The notes beneath the pieces were generated by a model, which was not told the origin of the DNA, did no database searches, and saw only the letters and a list, made by a program, of their open reading frames with translations. From the NCBI RefSeq assembly GCF_004803505.1, contig NZ_SSWH01000004.1, positions 186,001 through 250,000 of the forward strand: a DNA stretch of 64,000 nt. Reading direction: 5' to 3'. This DNA is from Arthrobacter echini (GTDB lineage: Bacteria; Actinomycetota; Actinomycetes; Actinomycetales; Micrococcaceae). Below, piece by piece: positions 26,508-38,794 of this stretch. The stretch's first letter is position 1. Every line of letters starts with the position of its first letter. A program made the position numbers and the translations under genes.

Positions 26508-27542
26508 ATGAGCGAATCTTCAGCAGGCATCAATGCGGCAGGGCTGGACACCAGGATCTTCGTCTTCGACTCCACGGAACAGATGGTCCAGGCGCTCGGT
26601 TCCAACGACGAGGCGCTCCGGTTGATCGAGGAGTCGTTCCCCGGCGTCGGGCTGCAGGCCAGGGGGAACGAGCTGACCATCACCGGTCCTTCGGCGGATG
26701 TGCTGCGTACCGAACGCCTCGTGGGAGAGATCCGGACCATGGCGATGAACAACGCGACCGTCTCGGCGCAGGTGCTCGGGCAGCTGGTCACCATGCTCAG
26801 GACCCAGAGCGCAGCCCGGCCCTCGGACGTCCTGTCGGTGAACATCCTGTCCTCGCGCGGCAGGACGATTCGTCCGAAGACCCAGAACCAGGGCACCTAT
26901 GTCGATGCCATCGACCGCAACACGATCGTCTTCGGGATCGGTCCGGCGGGCACCGGTAAGACCTATCTGGCGATGGCCAAGGCCGTCCAGGCGCTGCAGC
27001 ACAAGGAGGTGAACCGGATCATCCTCACCCGACCGGCCGTCGAGGCGGGGGAGCGGCTCGGATTCCTCCCCGGGACACTCAGCGACAAGATCGATCCGTA
27101 TCTGCGACCGCTCTACGATGCCCTCCACGACATGATGGATCCGGACACCATCCCGCGTCTCATGGCTGCCGGGACCATCGAGGTGGCGCCGCTGGCCTAC
27201 ATGCGCGGCAGGACGCTCAACGATGCGTTCATCATCCTCGACGAGGCCCAGAACACCACGCCGGAGCAGATGAAGATGTTCCTCACACGCCTGGGCTTCG
27301 GCTCGAAGATGGTCGTCACCGGCGATGTCACGCAGGTCGACCTGCCCAGCGGTTCCAGTTCCGGCCTGCGGATCGTCAGGGAGATCCTCGACGGGATCGA
27401 CGACGTCCACTTCAGCGAACTCGATTCGTCCGACGTCGTACGCCATCGACTGGTGGGGGACATCGTGAGCGCCTACGGGCGGTGGGACGAGGAGCAGCAC
27501 GCCGGGCAGCACCGGATCATCCGGTCGGCGGCCTCCCGATGA
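26508..27542 (+). CDS. phoH: PhoH family ATPase
   Basis: A 344-residue PhoH-like P-loop ATPase of the PhoH/PhoL type encoded before ybeY, linked with RNA metabolism and ribosome maturation. An N-terminal KH-like region (about 17-110) precedes the Walker A GPAGTGKT (145-152) and Walker B FIILDEAQN, with the family motifs RPAVEAGERLGFLPG and TGDVTQVDLP. The ATG at 26508 begins MSESSAGI. It overlaps ybeY by 4 bp, and the run phoH-ybeY-CBS protein-era is a conserved actinobacterial operon. Confidence 0.93.
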   Translation: MSESSAGINAAGLDTRIFVFDSTEQMVQALGSNDEALRLIEESFPGVGLQARGNELTITGPSADVLRTERLVGEIRTMAMNNATVSAQVLGQLVTMLRTQSAARPSDVLSVNILSSRGRTIRPKTQNQGTYVDAIDRNTIVFGIGPAGTGKTYLAMAKAVQALQHKEVNRIILTRPAVEAGERLGFLPGTLSDKIDPYLRPLYDALHDMMDPDTIPRLMAAGTIEVAPLAYMRGRTLNDAFIILDEAQNTTPEQMKMFLTRLGFGSKMVVTGDVTQVDLPSGSSSGLRIVREILDGIDDVHFSELDSSDVVRHRLVGDIVSAYGRWDEEQHAGQHRIIRSAASR

Positions 27543-28012
27543 GCGTCGAGGTGAACAACGAGACGGACTACGACGTCGACGGCGCACTGCTGGTCCGGCT
27601 CACGAACTTCCTCTTCGAGTCGCTCTTCATCCATCCCGAGGCTGAGCTGTCGATCGTGCTGGTCGACGTACCGGCCATGGAGAAGCTGCACGTCGAGTGG
27701 ATGGACGAGCCAGGGCCCACCGATGTCCTGTCCTTCCCCATGGACGAACTCCGCCCGGGAACGCCCGGCCAGGTGAGCTCCGCGGGTCTGCTGGGGGATA
27801 TCGTGCTGTGTCCGGAGGTCGCCGAGACCCAGGGCACCGCTGCGGGTCACGGTACGGACGGGGAGCTGCTCCTGCTCACCACCCACGGCGTGCTCCACCT
27901 GCTCGGGTACGATCATGCCGAACCAGATGAGGAGAAGGAGATGTTCGATCTCCAGGGTCGCCTCCTCGCCGAGTTCCTCGAGGGCCGGGCATCGAGGGAG
28001 ACGCGCGCTTGA
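27539..28012 (+). CDS. ybeY: Endoribonuclease YbeY (rRNA maturation factor)
   Basis: A 157-residue single-domain metalloprotein acting in 16S rRNA 3' maturation and ribosome quality control. The zinc site HGVLHLLGYDH gives His116, His120 and His126; TDVLSFPMDE and LGDIVL are the other family motifs. The ATG at 27539 overlaps the phoH stop (ATGA); an ATG 57 bases earlier lies inside phoH. Its own stop overlaps the TTG of the next gene, so translation is coupled through the operon. Confidence 0.95.
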   Translation: MSVEVNNETDYDVDGALLVRLTNFLFESLFIHPEAELSIVLVDVPAMEKLHVEWMDEPGPTDVLSFPMDELRPGTPGQVSSAGLLGDIVLCPEVAETQGTAAGHGTDGELLLLTTHGVLHLLGYDHAEPDEEKEMFDLQGRLLAEFLEGRASRETRA

Positions 28013-29319
28013 CCATCTGGCTCCTCGCACTCCTGGGCCTGCTCTTCACCCTCACGGCGGCGCTCGTCACTGCCGCAGAAGCGGCCTTCGTCTATCTGCC
28101 GCGCCAGGAGGGTGAAGCCCTCGTCGAGGAATCGGGCAGATCCTCCCTCCGGCGCATCCTCGACGCGCCGGTCGCCCACATGCACGCATTGCGTTTCTGG
28201 CGCGTCTGGTTCGAGATGGCAGGGGCCGTCGCCGTCGCCATCCTGTTCCACGACCTGCTCGACAACGTCTGGCTCGCCGGTCTCCTCGCGACGGCGGTGA
28301 TGGCCCTGATCGGCTTCGCGGTCGTCGGCGTCTCACCGCGACAGCTCGGGCGGGCCCACGCATCCGCCGTCGTCCGCCTGACCGGTGGCCCGGTGGCCGT
28401 CCTCCGGGCGGTCCTCGGACCCGTTCCACGCTGGCTCGTACGTATCGGCAGTTCGATCACCCCGGGCGCACCACAGGACGAAGCGGCCTTCTTCACGGAG
28501 GAGGAGTTCCGCGAGCTCCTCTCGCGCGCCTCGGATGCCGAGATGATCGAGGACAACGAGGCGGAGCTGATCCATTCCGTGTTCGAACTCGGCGACACCA
28601 AGGTCCGCTCGGTCATGGTCCCGCGCACCGACATGCTCACGATCGACTCGGGTTCGACACTGAGCGAGGCCATGCCGCTCTTCCTGCGCTCGGGGTATTC
28701 CAGGATTCCCGTGATCGGCGAGAGTTCCGACGACATCAAGGGTCTGCTGTACCTCAAGGACGTCGTCGCCCAGCTCCACGGCGGCCCGGAGTCGAACCGG
28801 TCCCGTGCGGTCGACGCCGAGACCCGCCCTGCCCGCTACGTCCCGGAGTCGAAGCCGGTGGGCGATCTGCTGCGGGAACTGCAGCGCGAATCCACCCACG
28901 TCGCGATCGTGATCGACGAGTACGGTGGCACCGCCGGCCTGGTGACCCTGGAGGATCTCATCGAGGAGATCGTGGGCGAGATCGTCGACGAGTACGACTC
29001 GGAGGTGCCGGAGCAGGAGCAGCTCGAGGATGTCGGCTACCGGGTGAGCGCCCGGATGGGCATCGACGATCTCGGTGAACTGTTCGGCCTCGACCTGGAC
29101 GACGAAGAGGTGGATACCGTGGGAGGATTGCTGGCCAAGACCCTCGGCAGGGTGCCGATCGTGGGGTCGGAGGTCGCCATCGACGGTATCGGTCTGCGCG
29201 CCGAGCGCGTGGAGGGCCGGCGGAACCGCATATCCCATGTGATCGCGTACCGGCTGCCACCAGGGGAGACCGAGCAGGCGGACCACGAGACGATGGAGGC
29301 AGACAATGAGCGACGCTGA
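28009..29319 (+). CDS. Hemolysin-type CNNM/CBS-domain membrane protein
   Basis: A 436-residue protein of the CorC/HlyC-CNNM family, likely a magnesium/cobalt transporter or transport regulator of the inner membrane. It has an N-terminal CNNM region with about three to four hydrophobic helices (residues 1-125), a paired CBS domain (VMVPRTDM at about 205 to [28 protein letters not shown] sequence) and a C-terminal transporter-associated CorC_HlyC domain. The TTG start at 28009 overlaps the ybeY stop and leads directly into a hydrophobic signal-anchor-like helix. It overlaps era by 14 bp. Despite the name, no hemolytic role is implied. Confidence 0.9.
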   Translation: MTIWLLALLGLLFTLTAALVTAAEAAFVYLPRQEGEALVEESGRSSLRRILDAPVAHMHALRFWRVWFEMAGAVAVAILFHDLLDNVWLAGLLATAVMALIGFAVVGVSPRQLGRAHASAVVRLTGGPVAVLRAVLGPVPRWLVRIGSSITPGAPQDEAAFFTEEEFRELLSRASDAEMIEDNEAELIHSVFELGDTKVRSVMVPRTDMLTIDSGSTLSEAMPLFLRSGYSRIPVIGESSDDIKGLLYLKDVVAQLHGGPESNRSRAVDAETRPARYVPESKPVGDLLRELQRESTHVAIVIDEYGGTAGLVTLEDLIEEIVGEIVDEYDSEVPEQEQLEDVGYRVSARMGIDDLGELFGLDLDDEEVDTVGGLLAKTLGRVPIVGSEVAIDGIGLRAERVEGRRNRISHVIAYRLPPGETEQADHETMEADNERR

Positions 29320-30235
29320 GCACAGGGCCGGGTTCGTCTCGCTCGTGGGGCGACCCAACGCGGGCAAGTCGACACTGACCAATGCCCTGGTGGGACAGAA
29401 GGTGGCCATCACCTCCGCCAAACCGCAGACGACCCGGCACACGATCCGCGGCATCGTCAATCGTGAGGACTCCCAGCTGATCCTCGTAGACACGCCCGGC
29501 CTGCACCGTCCACGCACCCTGCTGGGGCAGCGGCTCAACGACCTGGTGGCGGACACGCTCGCCGAGGTCGACGCCGTCGGATTCTGCCTGCCCGCCAACG
29601 AGAAGGTCGGACCGGGCGACCGCTTCATCGCCGAGCAGCTGGCACGACTGCACCGGAAGCCCGTGATCGCCGTCGTGACGAAGACGGACCTCGTGGACCG
29701 CGCTGCGCTCACGCAGCAGCTCCTCGCCGTCCAGAAGCTGGGAACCGACGTCGCGGGAGCCGACGGCTGGGCGGACATCGTCCCGGTCTCGGCCTCGGCA
29801 GGGATCCAGGTGGACACCGTGGCCGAGGTGTTCAGCTCCCACATGCCCGTCTCGCCGGTGCTCTACCCGGACGGTGAACTGACCGACGAGCCCGAGGCGG
29901 TCATGGTGGCCGAACTCGTGCGGGAGGCCGCCCTCGAGGGAGTACGCGACGAACTGCCGCACTCCCTGGCCGTGGTCGTCGAGGAGATGAATCCGCGAGA
30001 GGGCCGCAGCGAGGACGATCCGCTGCTGGATGTCCACGTCAACCTCTACGTCGAGCGGCCGTCCCAGAAGGCGATCATCATCGGCAAGGGTGGAGCGCGG
30101 CTCAGGGACGTGGGCACCACGGCGCGCCGCAGCATCGAGGCACTGCTCGGAACCCGGATCTACCTGGATCTGCACGTGAAGGTCGCCAAGGACTGGCAGC
30201 GGGACCCGAAGCAGCTCGTGAAGCTCGGCTTCTAG
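29306..30235 (+). CDS. era: GTPase Era
   Basis: A 309-residue GTPase for 30S subunit assembly, binding the 3' end of 16S rRNA. G1 is GRPNAGKST (15-23), G3 DTPG and G4 TKTD; the C-terminal KH domain contains IIIGKGGARLRDVGTTARRSIE. Gene order phoH-ybeY-CBS-era places three rRNA-maturation proteins together. The ATG at 29306 lies inside the 3' end of the CBS-protein gene and has GGAGG upstream. Length is normal and no motif is missing. Confidence 0.96.
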   Translation: MSDAEHRAGFVSLVGRPNAGKSTLTNALVGQKVAITSAKPQTTRHTIRGIVNREDSQLILVDTPGLHRPRTLLGQRLNDLVADTLAEVDAVGFCLPANEKVGPGDRFIAEQLARLHRKPVIAVVTKTDLVDRAALTQQLLAVQKLGTDVAGADGWADIVPVSASAGIQVDTVAEVFSSHMPVSPVLYPDGELTDEPEAVMVAELVREAALEGVRDELPHSLAVVVEEMNPREGRSEDDPLLDVHVNLYVERPSQKAIIIGKGGARLRDVGTTARRSIEALLGTRIYLDLHVKVAKDWQRDPKQLVKLGF

Positions 30236-30346
30236 GGGGCCCAGCCCGGCAGCCCCTACCCGTGTCCTTGCCGTCCGTACTGCCCGCCGGCGGTAACGTT
30301 CACACGGTCTGCACCAGAGATCACCAGCCACTGAAGGAGCACCGGC

Positions 30347-31924
30347 ATGACCGGCCAATCGCCGCGCGAGGGTACGGACGGCGTCGTCGGCGCTTCCAGC
30401 GGACCAGCACGAGGAGAATCCGGCGGAGCACATGGAGGGCGCCACCTGCGTCGGACGCGTGGTCGGCGTGGCCTGAAGCTGACCGCCATCGTGCTCGCAT
30501 CCGTTCTGGTGGCCGCCGTGGCGTTCGTCGCCGTGGTGGTCCTCCGGCTGCAGTCGAACGTGCTGACCCTCCCATTGAATCTGGGCCAGACGCAGGAGAG
30601 TTCCCTTCCCGTCGACTCCAGCACCGATCCCCTCCAGCTCCTCGTCCTCGGCACGGACACGCGCACAGGCAATGACGGACGGTTCTTCGGCGGGGAGGAT
30701 CTCTCCTCGGGACAGGGCAACTCCGATGTGATGATGCTCGTGACGCTGTCCGCGGACCGCGAGAACGTCACCGTGGTGTCCTTTCCCCGTGACCTGCTCG
30801 TCCCGTTGCCCCGGTGCGTGGATCCGATGACCGGCGACGTCTCCCGCGCGGTCGAGCTGGGGCAGCTCAACGGCGCTCTGAAGGAGGGCGGTCCCGGATG
30901 TACCGTGGCCGCGATCAACGACCTGACGGGACTCTCGATCGACCACTTCATGATGGCCGACTTCAATGCCGTGAAGGAACTGTCCTCCACGCTCGGCGGC
31001 GTCGAGGTCTGCGTCGAGGAGGCAGTCGACGACGAGTACTCGGGTCTGACGCTCCCGGCCGGTACCAGCGAGGTGGAGGGGGAGCAGGCGCTCGCCTTCC
31101 TGCGCACCCGGTACAGCTTCGGCGACGGCGGGGACGCCGGGCGCATTGCCGCCCAGCAGTCGTTCCTGGCGTCCATGGCGCGCAAGGTACGCGCCGAGGG
31201 AACGCTCACGAATCTGCCCAGGCTCTATTCCATCGCCGACGTGGTCACCCGCAATCTCACGGTCAACGAGGAACTGTCCAGGCCCTCCGAGCTGCTGAAG
31301 ATCGCGGACCGGCTGAAGGACGTCGACCTCGGCAACATCGCTTTCGTGACCGTCCCCACCCGTCCCTGGGTGGAAGACCCGAACCGGCTGGTCCTCGACG
31401 AGGCGCCGGCGGAACGACTGTTCGAAGCACTGCGCCAGGACCGGGGACTGTCGGAGCCGACGCCGTCGCCGACGTCGGGCACCGACTCCGCCTCTGCTGC
31501 TCCCTCATCGACCTCATCGACCGGCTCGGCAGCGCCGACCGGGTCCGCGCAGGCACCATCGATCGATCCCTCGGTCATCCAGGTGCTGGTCCTGAACGCG
31601 ACCGACGATGCCGATCGCGGCAGGGAAGTGCAGGAGCTGTTGATCGAGGCCGGGTACACCGGGGCCGTCCCACTACAGGCGCAGCCCCAGGAGGAGACGC
31701 AGATCCTCTTCGGCACCGGGTTCGACGACGCAGCAGCGCTCCTGGCGGAGCGCTTCGGGGTCCCGGCCTCGCAGGTCCTCTACAGCCCGACGGCCAACGG
31801 CCTCGAACTCGTCGTCGGCACCGATCTCGCGACCGGCACCAGCGTCGACCAGCCGCCGCTCGAGAGCGTGCTGGACGGCCAGACCGCCGAGCAGGAGACC
31901 TGCCAGGCGACCTCGGGGTTCTAG
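30347..31924 (+). CDS. LytR-CpsA-Psr family cell-wall glycopolymer transferase
   Basis: A 525-residue LCP-family protein that, in Gram-positive bacteria, attaches teichoic-acid-like or arabinogalactan-type polymers to peptidoglycan. After a 43-residue cytoplasmic Arg/Gly-rich tail comes one membrane helix (about 44-66). The LCP domain follows with LLVLGTDTR, SDVMMLVTLS, VVSFPRDLLV and RTRYSFGDGGDAGR (catalytic Asp/Arg context), then a Ser/Thr/Pro linker (about 375-405) and a LytR_C domain (IQVLVLNATDDADRG to the end). AAGGAG lies upstream of the ATG at 30347. It is followed by a hairpin and converges on the M13 peptidase. Confidence 0.9.
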   Translation: MTGQSPREGTDGVVGASSGPARGESGGAHGGRHLRRTRGRRGLKLTAIVLASVLVAAVAFVAVVVLRLQSNVLTLPLNLGQTQESSLPVDSSTDPLQLLVLGTDTRTGNDGRFFGGEDLSSGQGNSDVMMLVTLSADRENVTVVSFPRDLLVPLPRCVDPMTGDVSRAVELGQLNGALKEGGPGCTVAAINDLTGLSIDHFMMADFNAVKELSSTLGGVEVCVEEAVDDEYSGLTLPAGTSEVEGEQALAFLRTRYSFGDGGDAGRIAAQQSFLASMARKVRAEGTLTNLPRLYSIADVVTRNLTVNEELSRPSELLKIADRLKDVDLGNIAFVTVPTRPWVEDPNRLVLDEAPAERLFEALRQDRGLSEPTPSPTSGTDSASAAPSSTSSTGSAAPTGSAQAPSIDPSVIQVLVLNATDDADRGREVQELLIEAGYTGAVPLQAQPQEETQILFGTGFDDAAALLAERFGVPASQVLYSPTANGLELVVGTDLATGTSVDQPPLESVLDGQTAEQETCQATSGF

Positions 31925-31927
31925 TCG

Positions 31928-31953
31928 CCGGAGCACCGGCGCCGCTGCTCCGG
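31928..31953. terminator. Putative terminator between LCP gene and M13 peptidase
   Basis: CCGGAGCA (31928-31935) and TGCTCCGG (31946-31953) form an 8-bp stem four bases after the LCP-gene stop. No T-run. GGGATCACC is repeated just downstream. Confidence 0.5.
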
Positions 31954-32005
31954 GATCACCGGGATCACCGGGCAACCGGAGCAGCAGCCCGCACGGGTCC
32001 TCCCG

Positions 32006-33997
32006 CTACCAGATTCTGACGCGTTCGGCGGGATCGAGCCACAGGTCGTCGTCGGGCGCGACGTCGAAGGCCTCGTGGAACTCGTCGAGATTGCGCACCA
32101 CCTGATTGCAGCGGAACTCGTTCGGTGAGTGGGGGTCGACGGTCAGGCGCCGCCTGGCCTCTTCGGGACGGATCTTCTGCTGCCAGCAGGTGGCCCAGGA
32201 GAGGAAGAACCGCTCGGTTCCGGTCATGCCGTCGATGATCGGCGCTTCCTCGCCCCCGAGGCTGAGGAGATAGGCGCGGTAGCTGATGCCGAGCCCGCCC
32301 AGGTCGCCGATGTTCTCGCCGAGGGTCAGTTCCCCGTTCACCTTCTCACCGGGTACCTCGGCCGCCTCGAGAGCCGCGTACTGGCTCACGAGGCGGCCGG
32401 TGAGGGCGTCGAAGGCCTGTCGGTCGTCCTCGCTCCACCAGTTCAGCAGTCGCCCGGACCCGTCGAACTGGGACCCCTTGTCGTCGAAGCCGTGACCTAT
32501 CTCGTGGCCGATCACCGCACCGATCGCGCCGTAGTTGACGGCGTCGTCGGCATTGATGTCGAAGAACGGTGGTTGGAGGATCGCGGCAGGGAAGACGATC
32601 TCGTTCATCGTCGGCATGTAGTAGGCGTTGACGGTCTGCGGTGTCATGAGCCAGGCACCGCGGTCGATCGGCCCGCCCAGTTTGTCGAGCTGCCGGCCGT
32701 GCTCGAACTCCGCGGCGCGCAGGACGTTGCCGTACAGGTCGCCCGCACGGATCTGAAGAGAGCCGTAGTCGATCCACTCCTCCGGGTAGCCGATCTTCGT
32801 GGTGAACTGCGAGAGCTTCTCCAGCGCCCGGGCGCGTGTTGCATCGGTCATCCATGTCAGTGCCGTGATGGACGTCCGATAGGCGTCGATGAGGTTCCCG
32901 ACCAGGTCGAGCATCGCGGCCTTGTGCGTCGCGGGGAAGTGCCGCTGGACGTAGCGCTGCCCGATCGCCTCGCCCATCGCACCCTCGACGAGAGCGACCC
33001 CGCGCTTCCAGCGCTCCTTCAGCCGCGGGGTCCCCGCGAGATGGGTGCCGTAGAAGGCGAAGACCGCGTCGACGAATCGTTCGTCGAGATAGTCGGCGGC
33101 ATGCAGCAGGACCCGGCTCACCAGCCACTGTTTCCAGTCCGCCAGGTCCTGCTCGCCCAGAGCGCCGTCGAGACCACGCAGGAAGTCCGGCTGGTTCAGC
33201 ACCACCTCGGCGACCTGCGAGGGCGAATCGGAGACGATGCGCAGCCACGGTGCAAGCAGGGCGGACATCGCGACGAGGTCGTCGTGCTGCAGCAGGTTGT
33301 AGGTCTTCTGCGGATCCCGCCGCTCCACGCTCCCCATGGAGGAGGACGCGAGGCGGGTCTCGAGGGCCAGGACGCGTGCTGCGGCGTCCGCGGGATCGGA
33401 CAGCTCCGCCAGCCCGAAGAGGGTCGAGAGCAGTTCCTCGTACTTCTCGCGCGTCGCTGCGAACCCCTCCTCCCGGTAGTACGACTCGTCCGGGAGCCCG
33501 AGGCCCGACTGGTGGAGATGGAGCAGATAGCGATCGGGATCGCCGGCGTCGTTGCTGACGTACGGGGCGAGGATCCCCTGGACGCCCGAGCGCGTGAGAC
33601 CGGCGCTCAGCGCCACCAGTTCCCCGATCGACGTCACGGCCTGGATCCGCTCCAGGAGGCCGGAGACCGGAGTCGACCGCTCCGCCTCGACCCGGGCGGT
33701 GTCCATGAAATCCGCGTACAGGGTCCCCAGCTTCGCATCGATGCCCCCGGCACGTTCGTCGGCCGCTGCGTCGGTTCCGTCAGCTCCGGCGGCCGAAGCC
33801 GCCGACGCAGCGTCCTCGATGATGGTCCTGACGGCGAGTTCGGACGCATCGCGTAGCGCGGTGAAGGAACCCGCCAGCGGTCGGTCGTCCGGGATGACCG
33901 CCTCGCTCAGCCACACGCCGTTCGCATGCCTGAACAGGTCGTCCTGCGGCCGGACTGTCGCGTCCAGCTGGTTCGGGTCGAGTGTGCTGATCGTCAT
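32006..33997 (-). CDS. M13 family metallopeptidase (neprilysin-like)
   Basis: A 663-residue zinc endopeptidase of family M13 (PepO/neprilysin). The zinc motif HEIGH is at residues 498-502 (VIGHEIGHGFDDKGSQFDG), with the third ligand in GENIGDLGG. The substrate-binding NAYYMPTMNEIVFPAAIL and the N-terminal M13_N domain starting DDLFRHANG-W are present. There is no signal peptide or membrane anchor, so a cytoplasmic peptidase is likely, as for PepO of lactic acid bacteria. The ATG at 33997 gives full family length. The gene ends with the typical tryptophan (RVRIW). It is divergent from leuA. Confidence 0.93.
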   Translation of the reverse strand: MTISTLDPNQLDATVRPQDDLFRHANGVWLSEAVIPDDRPLAGSFTALRDASELAVRTIIEDAASAASAAGADGTDAAADERAGGIDAKLGTLYADFMDTARVEAERSTPVSGLLERIQAVTSIGELVALSAGLTRSGVQGILAPYVSNDAGDPDRYLLHLHQSGLGLPDESYYREEGFAATREKYEELLSTLFGLAELSDPADAAARVLALETRLASSSMGSVERRDPQKTYNLLQHDDLVAMSALLAPWLRIVSDSPSQVAEVVLNQPDFLRGLDGALGEQDLADWKQWLVSRVLLHAADYLDERFVDAVFAFYGTHLAGTPRLKERWKRGVALVEGAMGEAIGQRYVQRHFPATHKAAMLDLVGNLIDAYRTSITALTWMTDATRARALEKLSQFTTKIGYPEEWIDYGSLQIRAGDLYGNVLRAAEFEHGRQLDKLGGPIDRGAWLMTPQTVNAYYMPTMNEIVFPAAILQPPFFDINADDAVNYGAIGAVIGHEIGHGFDDKGSQFDGSGRLLNWWSEDDRQAFDALTGRLVSQYAALEAAEVPGEKVNGELTLGENIGDLGGLGISYRAYLLSLGGEEAPIIDGMTGTERFFLSWATCWQQKIRPEEARRRLTVDPHSPNEFRCNQVVRNLDEFHEAFDVAPDDDLWLDPAERVRIW

Positions 33998-34168
33998 GGG
34001 CGCTTCCCGTTTCCTCGGTGGTGCTGCTGCTTGCTGGTCTGGATACTCATCCGGTCCCTGATCCGTGTCCGGTCTGTTGTGTCGACGGCTCGTCGTCAGG
34101 ACCTCCGAGCCATCCTATGTGCCGTGCTACTGTGACGATGTGCGTGGACTGATGGCCCTTCTTCGGTG

Positions 34169-36029
<1,861 letters not shown>

Positions 36030-36093
36030 CACGTACGCTCCCTGCTCGAACGTCGGACGCCGTGTACGGGGGTGACGGATGGGACAATGAAGA

Positions 36094-36840
36094 GTGCCCT
36101 CGTCCTCAGCATCACGAACCTACCGCGCCCAGGGTGTCGTCCTGCGTACCTACAAACTCGGCGAAGCGGATCGCATCATCGTCCTGCTCACCCGGGAGCA
36201 CGGCCAGGTGCGCGCCGTGGCGAAGGGTGTACGCAGGACCAGCAGCAAGTTCGGCTCGCGACTGGAACCCTTCATGGCGGTGGACCTGCTCCTCGCCCAC
36301 GGCCGGAATCTCGACATCGTCACGCAGGTCGAGATCAGAGGCGCCTACGGCTACGACATCGCCTCCGATTACGGTCGCTACACCGCCGCAACGGCGATCG
36401 CCGAGACGGCCGAGCGGCTGACCGACATCTCCGAGGCCGGGGGAGCGCAGTACGCCCTTGCCGTCGGGGCCTTCTCCGCGCTGGGCCGGGACCTGCACCC
36501 GGCAGGGCTCATCCTCGACTCCTATCTCCTGCGCGCGCTGGCGACGTCCGGATGGGCCCCCAGCTTCACCGACTGCGCCCGCTGCGGGACGCCCGGACCG
36601 CACAGTGCCTTCTCCGCTCCTCTCGGCGGTGCCGTCTGTTCCTCCTGCCGCCCGCCGGGGGCCGCATCGCCGTCGATCGCCACGATGGACCTGCTCGGAG
36701 CCCTGCTGACGGGTGACTGGCACACCGCGGACGCCTCCGGGGACGGGGCGCGCCGTGAAGGTGCGGCTCTCGTGGCCGCCTATGTGCACTGGCACCTCGA
36801 GCGTGCACTACCATCCCTCAAGCACGTGGAGCGGGTATGA
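36094..36840 (+). CDS. recO: DNA repair protein RecO
   Basis: A 248-residue recombination mediator that with RecR loads RecA on SSB-coated single-stranded DNA. The N-terminal OB fold shows [20 protein letters not shown] (read in part), [14 protein letters not shown] and LEPF. The C-terminal domain carries CARCG and CSSC, a likely zinc site. The GTG start at 36094 lies just after a weak leader; no strong Shine-Dalgarno is seen. Its stop overlaps uppS by 4 bp (ATGA), the usual recO-uppS pairing in Actinobacteria. Confidence 0.92.
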   Translation: MPSSSASRTYRAQGVVLRTYKLGEADRIIVLLTREHGQVRAVAKGVRRTSSKFGSRLEPFMAVDLLLAHGRNLDIVTQVEIRGAYGYDIASDYGRYTAATAIAETAERLTDISEAGGAQYALAVGAFSALGRDLHPAGLILDSYLLRALATSGWAPSFTDCARCGTPGPHSAFSAPLGGAVCSSCRPPGAASPSIATMDLLGALLTGDWHTADASGDGARREGAALVAAYVHWHLERALPSLKHVERV

Positions 36841-37634
36841 GAAGAACCGAACGGCCTCCGGTGGCACCCTGGGCCCACCCCAGTGGGGAGAAAGCCCCCT
36901 CGGTACCACGGGCATTCGTGCCGAACCATGTGGCGATCATCATGGACGGCAACGGACGGTGGGCCAACGAGCGGGGACTGCCGCGCACCGAGGGACACCG
37001 GGCTGGAGAAGCGGCGCTGCTCGACGTCGTGGCCGGAGCCATCGAGATCGGCGTCAGGCACGTGTCCGTCTACGCCTTCAGCACGGAGAACTGGAAGCGC
37101 TCCCCCGAGGAGGTGCGGTTCCTCATGGGGTTCAACAGGGAGGTACTCCGGCGCCAGCGGGACCAACTCGATGCCTGGGGAGTGCGTATCCGCTGGTCGG
37201 GGAGACGACCGAAACTGTGGCAGTCCGTGATCCGTGAACTCGAGTCCGCACAGCAGCAGACGCTCCACAACACGGTCTGCACCCTGACCATGTGTGTGAA
37301 CTACGGCGGACGTGCGGAGATCGCGGATGCCGCCAGGGCCATCGCCGAGGACGTCGCCGCCGGCACGCTGAAGGCCTCCTCGGTGAGTGAGCGGACCATC
37401 CAGCGGTACCTCGACGAACCGGACCTGCCCGACGTCGATCTCTTCCTGCGGACCTCCGGCGAACAGCGCCTCTCGAACTTCATGCTCTGGCAGTCGGCCT
37501 ACGCCGAGATGGTCTTCATGAACACGCTCTGGCCCGATGTGGACCGCAGGACGCTCTGGCGGGCCATCGAGGAGTACGCCGCACGCGACCGCCGGTACGG
37601 GGGAGCCGTGGATCGGGCCGCCTCGGGCGGCTAG
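36837..37634 (+). CDS. uppS: Isoprenyl (undecaprenyl) diphosphate synthase
   Basis: A 265-residue cis-prenyltransferase making the C50-C55 lipid carrier for peptidoglycan and wall polymers. The diphosphate-binding Asp is in [10 protein letters not shown] (Asp37); [24 protein letters not shown] and the C-terminal [28 protein letters not shown] signature (in parts) are all present. An N-terminal extension of about 30 residues is usual in actinobacteria. Translation is coupled to recO. The 3' end overlaps the convergent hydrolase gene by 4 bp. Confidence 0.95.
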   Translation: MRRTERPPVAPWAHPSGEKAPSVPRAFVPNHVAIIMDGNGRWANERGLPRTEGHRAGEAALLDVVAGAIEIGVRHVSVYAFSTENWKRSPEEVRFLMGFNREVLRRQRDQLDAWGVRIRWSGRRPKLWQSVIRELESAQQQTLHNTVCTLTMCVNYGGRAEIADAARAIAEDVAAGTLKASSVSERTIQRYLDEPDLPDVDLFLRTSGEQRLSNFMLWQSAYAEMVFMNTLWPDVDRRTLWRAIEEYAARDRRYGGAVDRAASGG

Positions 37635-38716
37635 CCACCGGTCGCGAGTCCGCTGCTCTCCCCGGCGTCGCGCACCCGCGGGCTGCGCTGCAGGACCTCA
37701 CCGGGCACCTGCACCTCCAGCCAGCGGAGCACCGCGTCGGTGGCCTCCCGCCGCACCTCAACCCTGGACAGGAAGACGTCGTGCAGCGCGCCCGGCAGTC
37801 GGCGGATGGTGATGCTGTTGCCGAGCTCTGCCGCACGGTGCACCATCGGGGTCACATCGAGAATGCTGTCCGTGTGCCGCATCGCCTCGTCCCAGGTGGC
37901 GCTGATGGTGGACGAGGCGGAGCAGACCACGAGGATCGGCACGTCGATGCTCACGCCGTGGGCGAGGTCGGCGTGTCCCGCAAGGACGGCCCGCAGCCAG
38001 CCGACGCGGATGGGGAAGCCTGCTTCCGGACGCCACGCCGGGTCGATCGGCCACTCGCCGTCGCGGGTGTCGCTGATGTTCCTGAAGTAGAACCCCAGTT
38101 CCGGCAGGGGAATGCGCGCCTTGGGCCGACGACGCGAGACCGTCGCGAGGATGCCCTGGGCTGCTGGGCGCAGCAGGGCACTGCCCTGCATGTCCAGCCA
38201 CGGGCTGTTCAGGACCAGCGCGGAGACCCGGCCGGGATTCCGCGCGGCCCAGAGGGCGGCGGTCAATCCGCCCATGGAGTGCGCCATCAGGACGAGATCG
38301 AGGACGACGGGCGCCCCGGCACGCTCCCGGAGCCTGCGCTCGAGTGCGGCGAGTGCGGCTTCGAGATCGGCGTCGTAGTCCTGCAGCGACGTGACGAAGC
38401 CCGGAGTCTGCCCCGGCAGCAGGCTGCGTCCGTACTTGTGCAGATCGAGGGCGAAGAACGCCCACCCACGTTCATGCAGCGCTTGCGCGAGCTCCGCGTG
38501 GAGGAAATAGTCGCTGAACCCGTGAAGATAGAGCACCGCACGCACCCGTTCGGCTTCCGTGGCGGGGTCGGTGCGCATCGACTGCCCGGCCGGGGCACCG
38601 TCGGGTTCATACGCCACGAGGGTTGCTACGCGGCGTCCTTCGTCGTCGGGCTCGAGTGGCAGGGTCAGTGAGCGGAACGAGGCTCCGAGGATGTCCTCCG
38701 ACCAGGGCTCGTGCAT
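37631..38716 (-). CDS. Alpha/beta hydrolase, serine aminopeptidase S33/lysophospholipase type
   Basis: A 361-residue hydrolase. The oxyanion strand [11 protein letters not shown] lies around residues 61-71, followed by [10 protein letters not shown], the nucleophile AHSMGG (Ser147) and a likely histidine in [11 protein letters not shown]. The monoglyceride-lipase/lysophospholipase group has this HGFSDY-plus-HSMGG pattern, so a lipid ester substrate is plausible but unproven. There is no signal peptide. Its last four bases overlap the uppS end on the other strand, so the two convergent genes share no separate terminator. Confidence 0.85.
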   Translation of the reverse strand: MHEPWSEDILGASFRSLTLPLEPDDEGRRVATLVAYEPDGAPAGQSMRTDPATEAERVRAVLYLHGFSDYFLHAELAQALHERGWAFFALDLHKYGRSLLPGQTPGFVTSLQDYDADLEAALAALERRLRERAGAPVVLDLVLMAHSMGGLTAALWAARNPGRVSALVLNSPWLDMQGSALLRPAAQGILATVSRRRPKARIPLPELGFYFRNISDTRDGEWPIDPAWRPEAGFPIRVGWLRAVLAGHADLAHGVSIDVPILVVCSASSTISATWDEAMRHTDSILDVTPMVHRAAELGNSITIRRLPGALHDVFLSRVEVRREATDAVLRWLEVQVPGEVLQRSPRVRDAGESSGLATGG

Positions 38717-38794
38717 GCCTCGACCCTACCGCTGCCGGGTCGGTGCGGACCGTCCGTAGTTGGACGCTGCGGCCGGTCGTGGGATTCTGGGACG

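Noticed and set aside
31950-31974. GGGATCACC direct repeat after the LCP gene as a possible mobile-element scar
   Set aside because: It is only two short copies and part of the terminator surroundings; no inverted repeats or transposase nearby.
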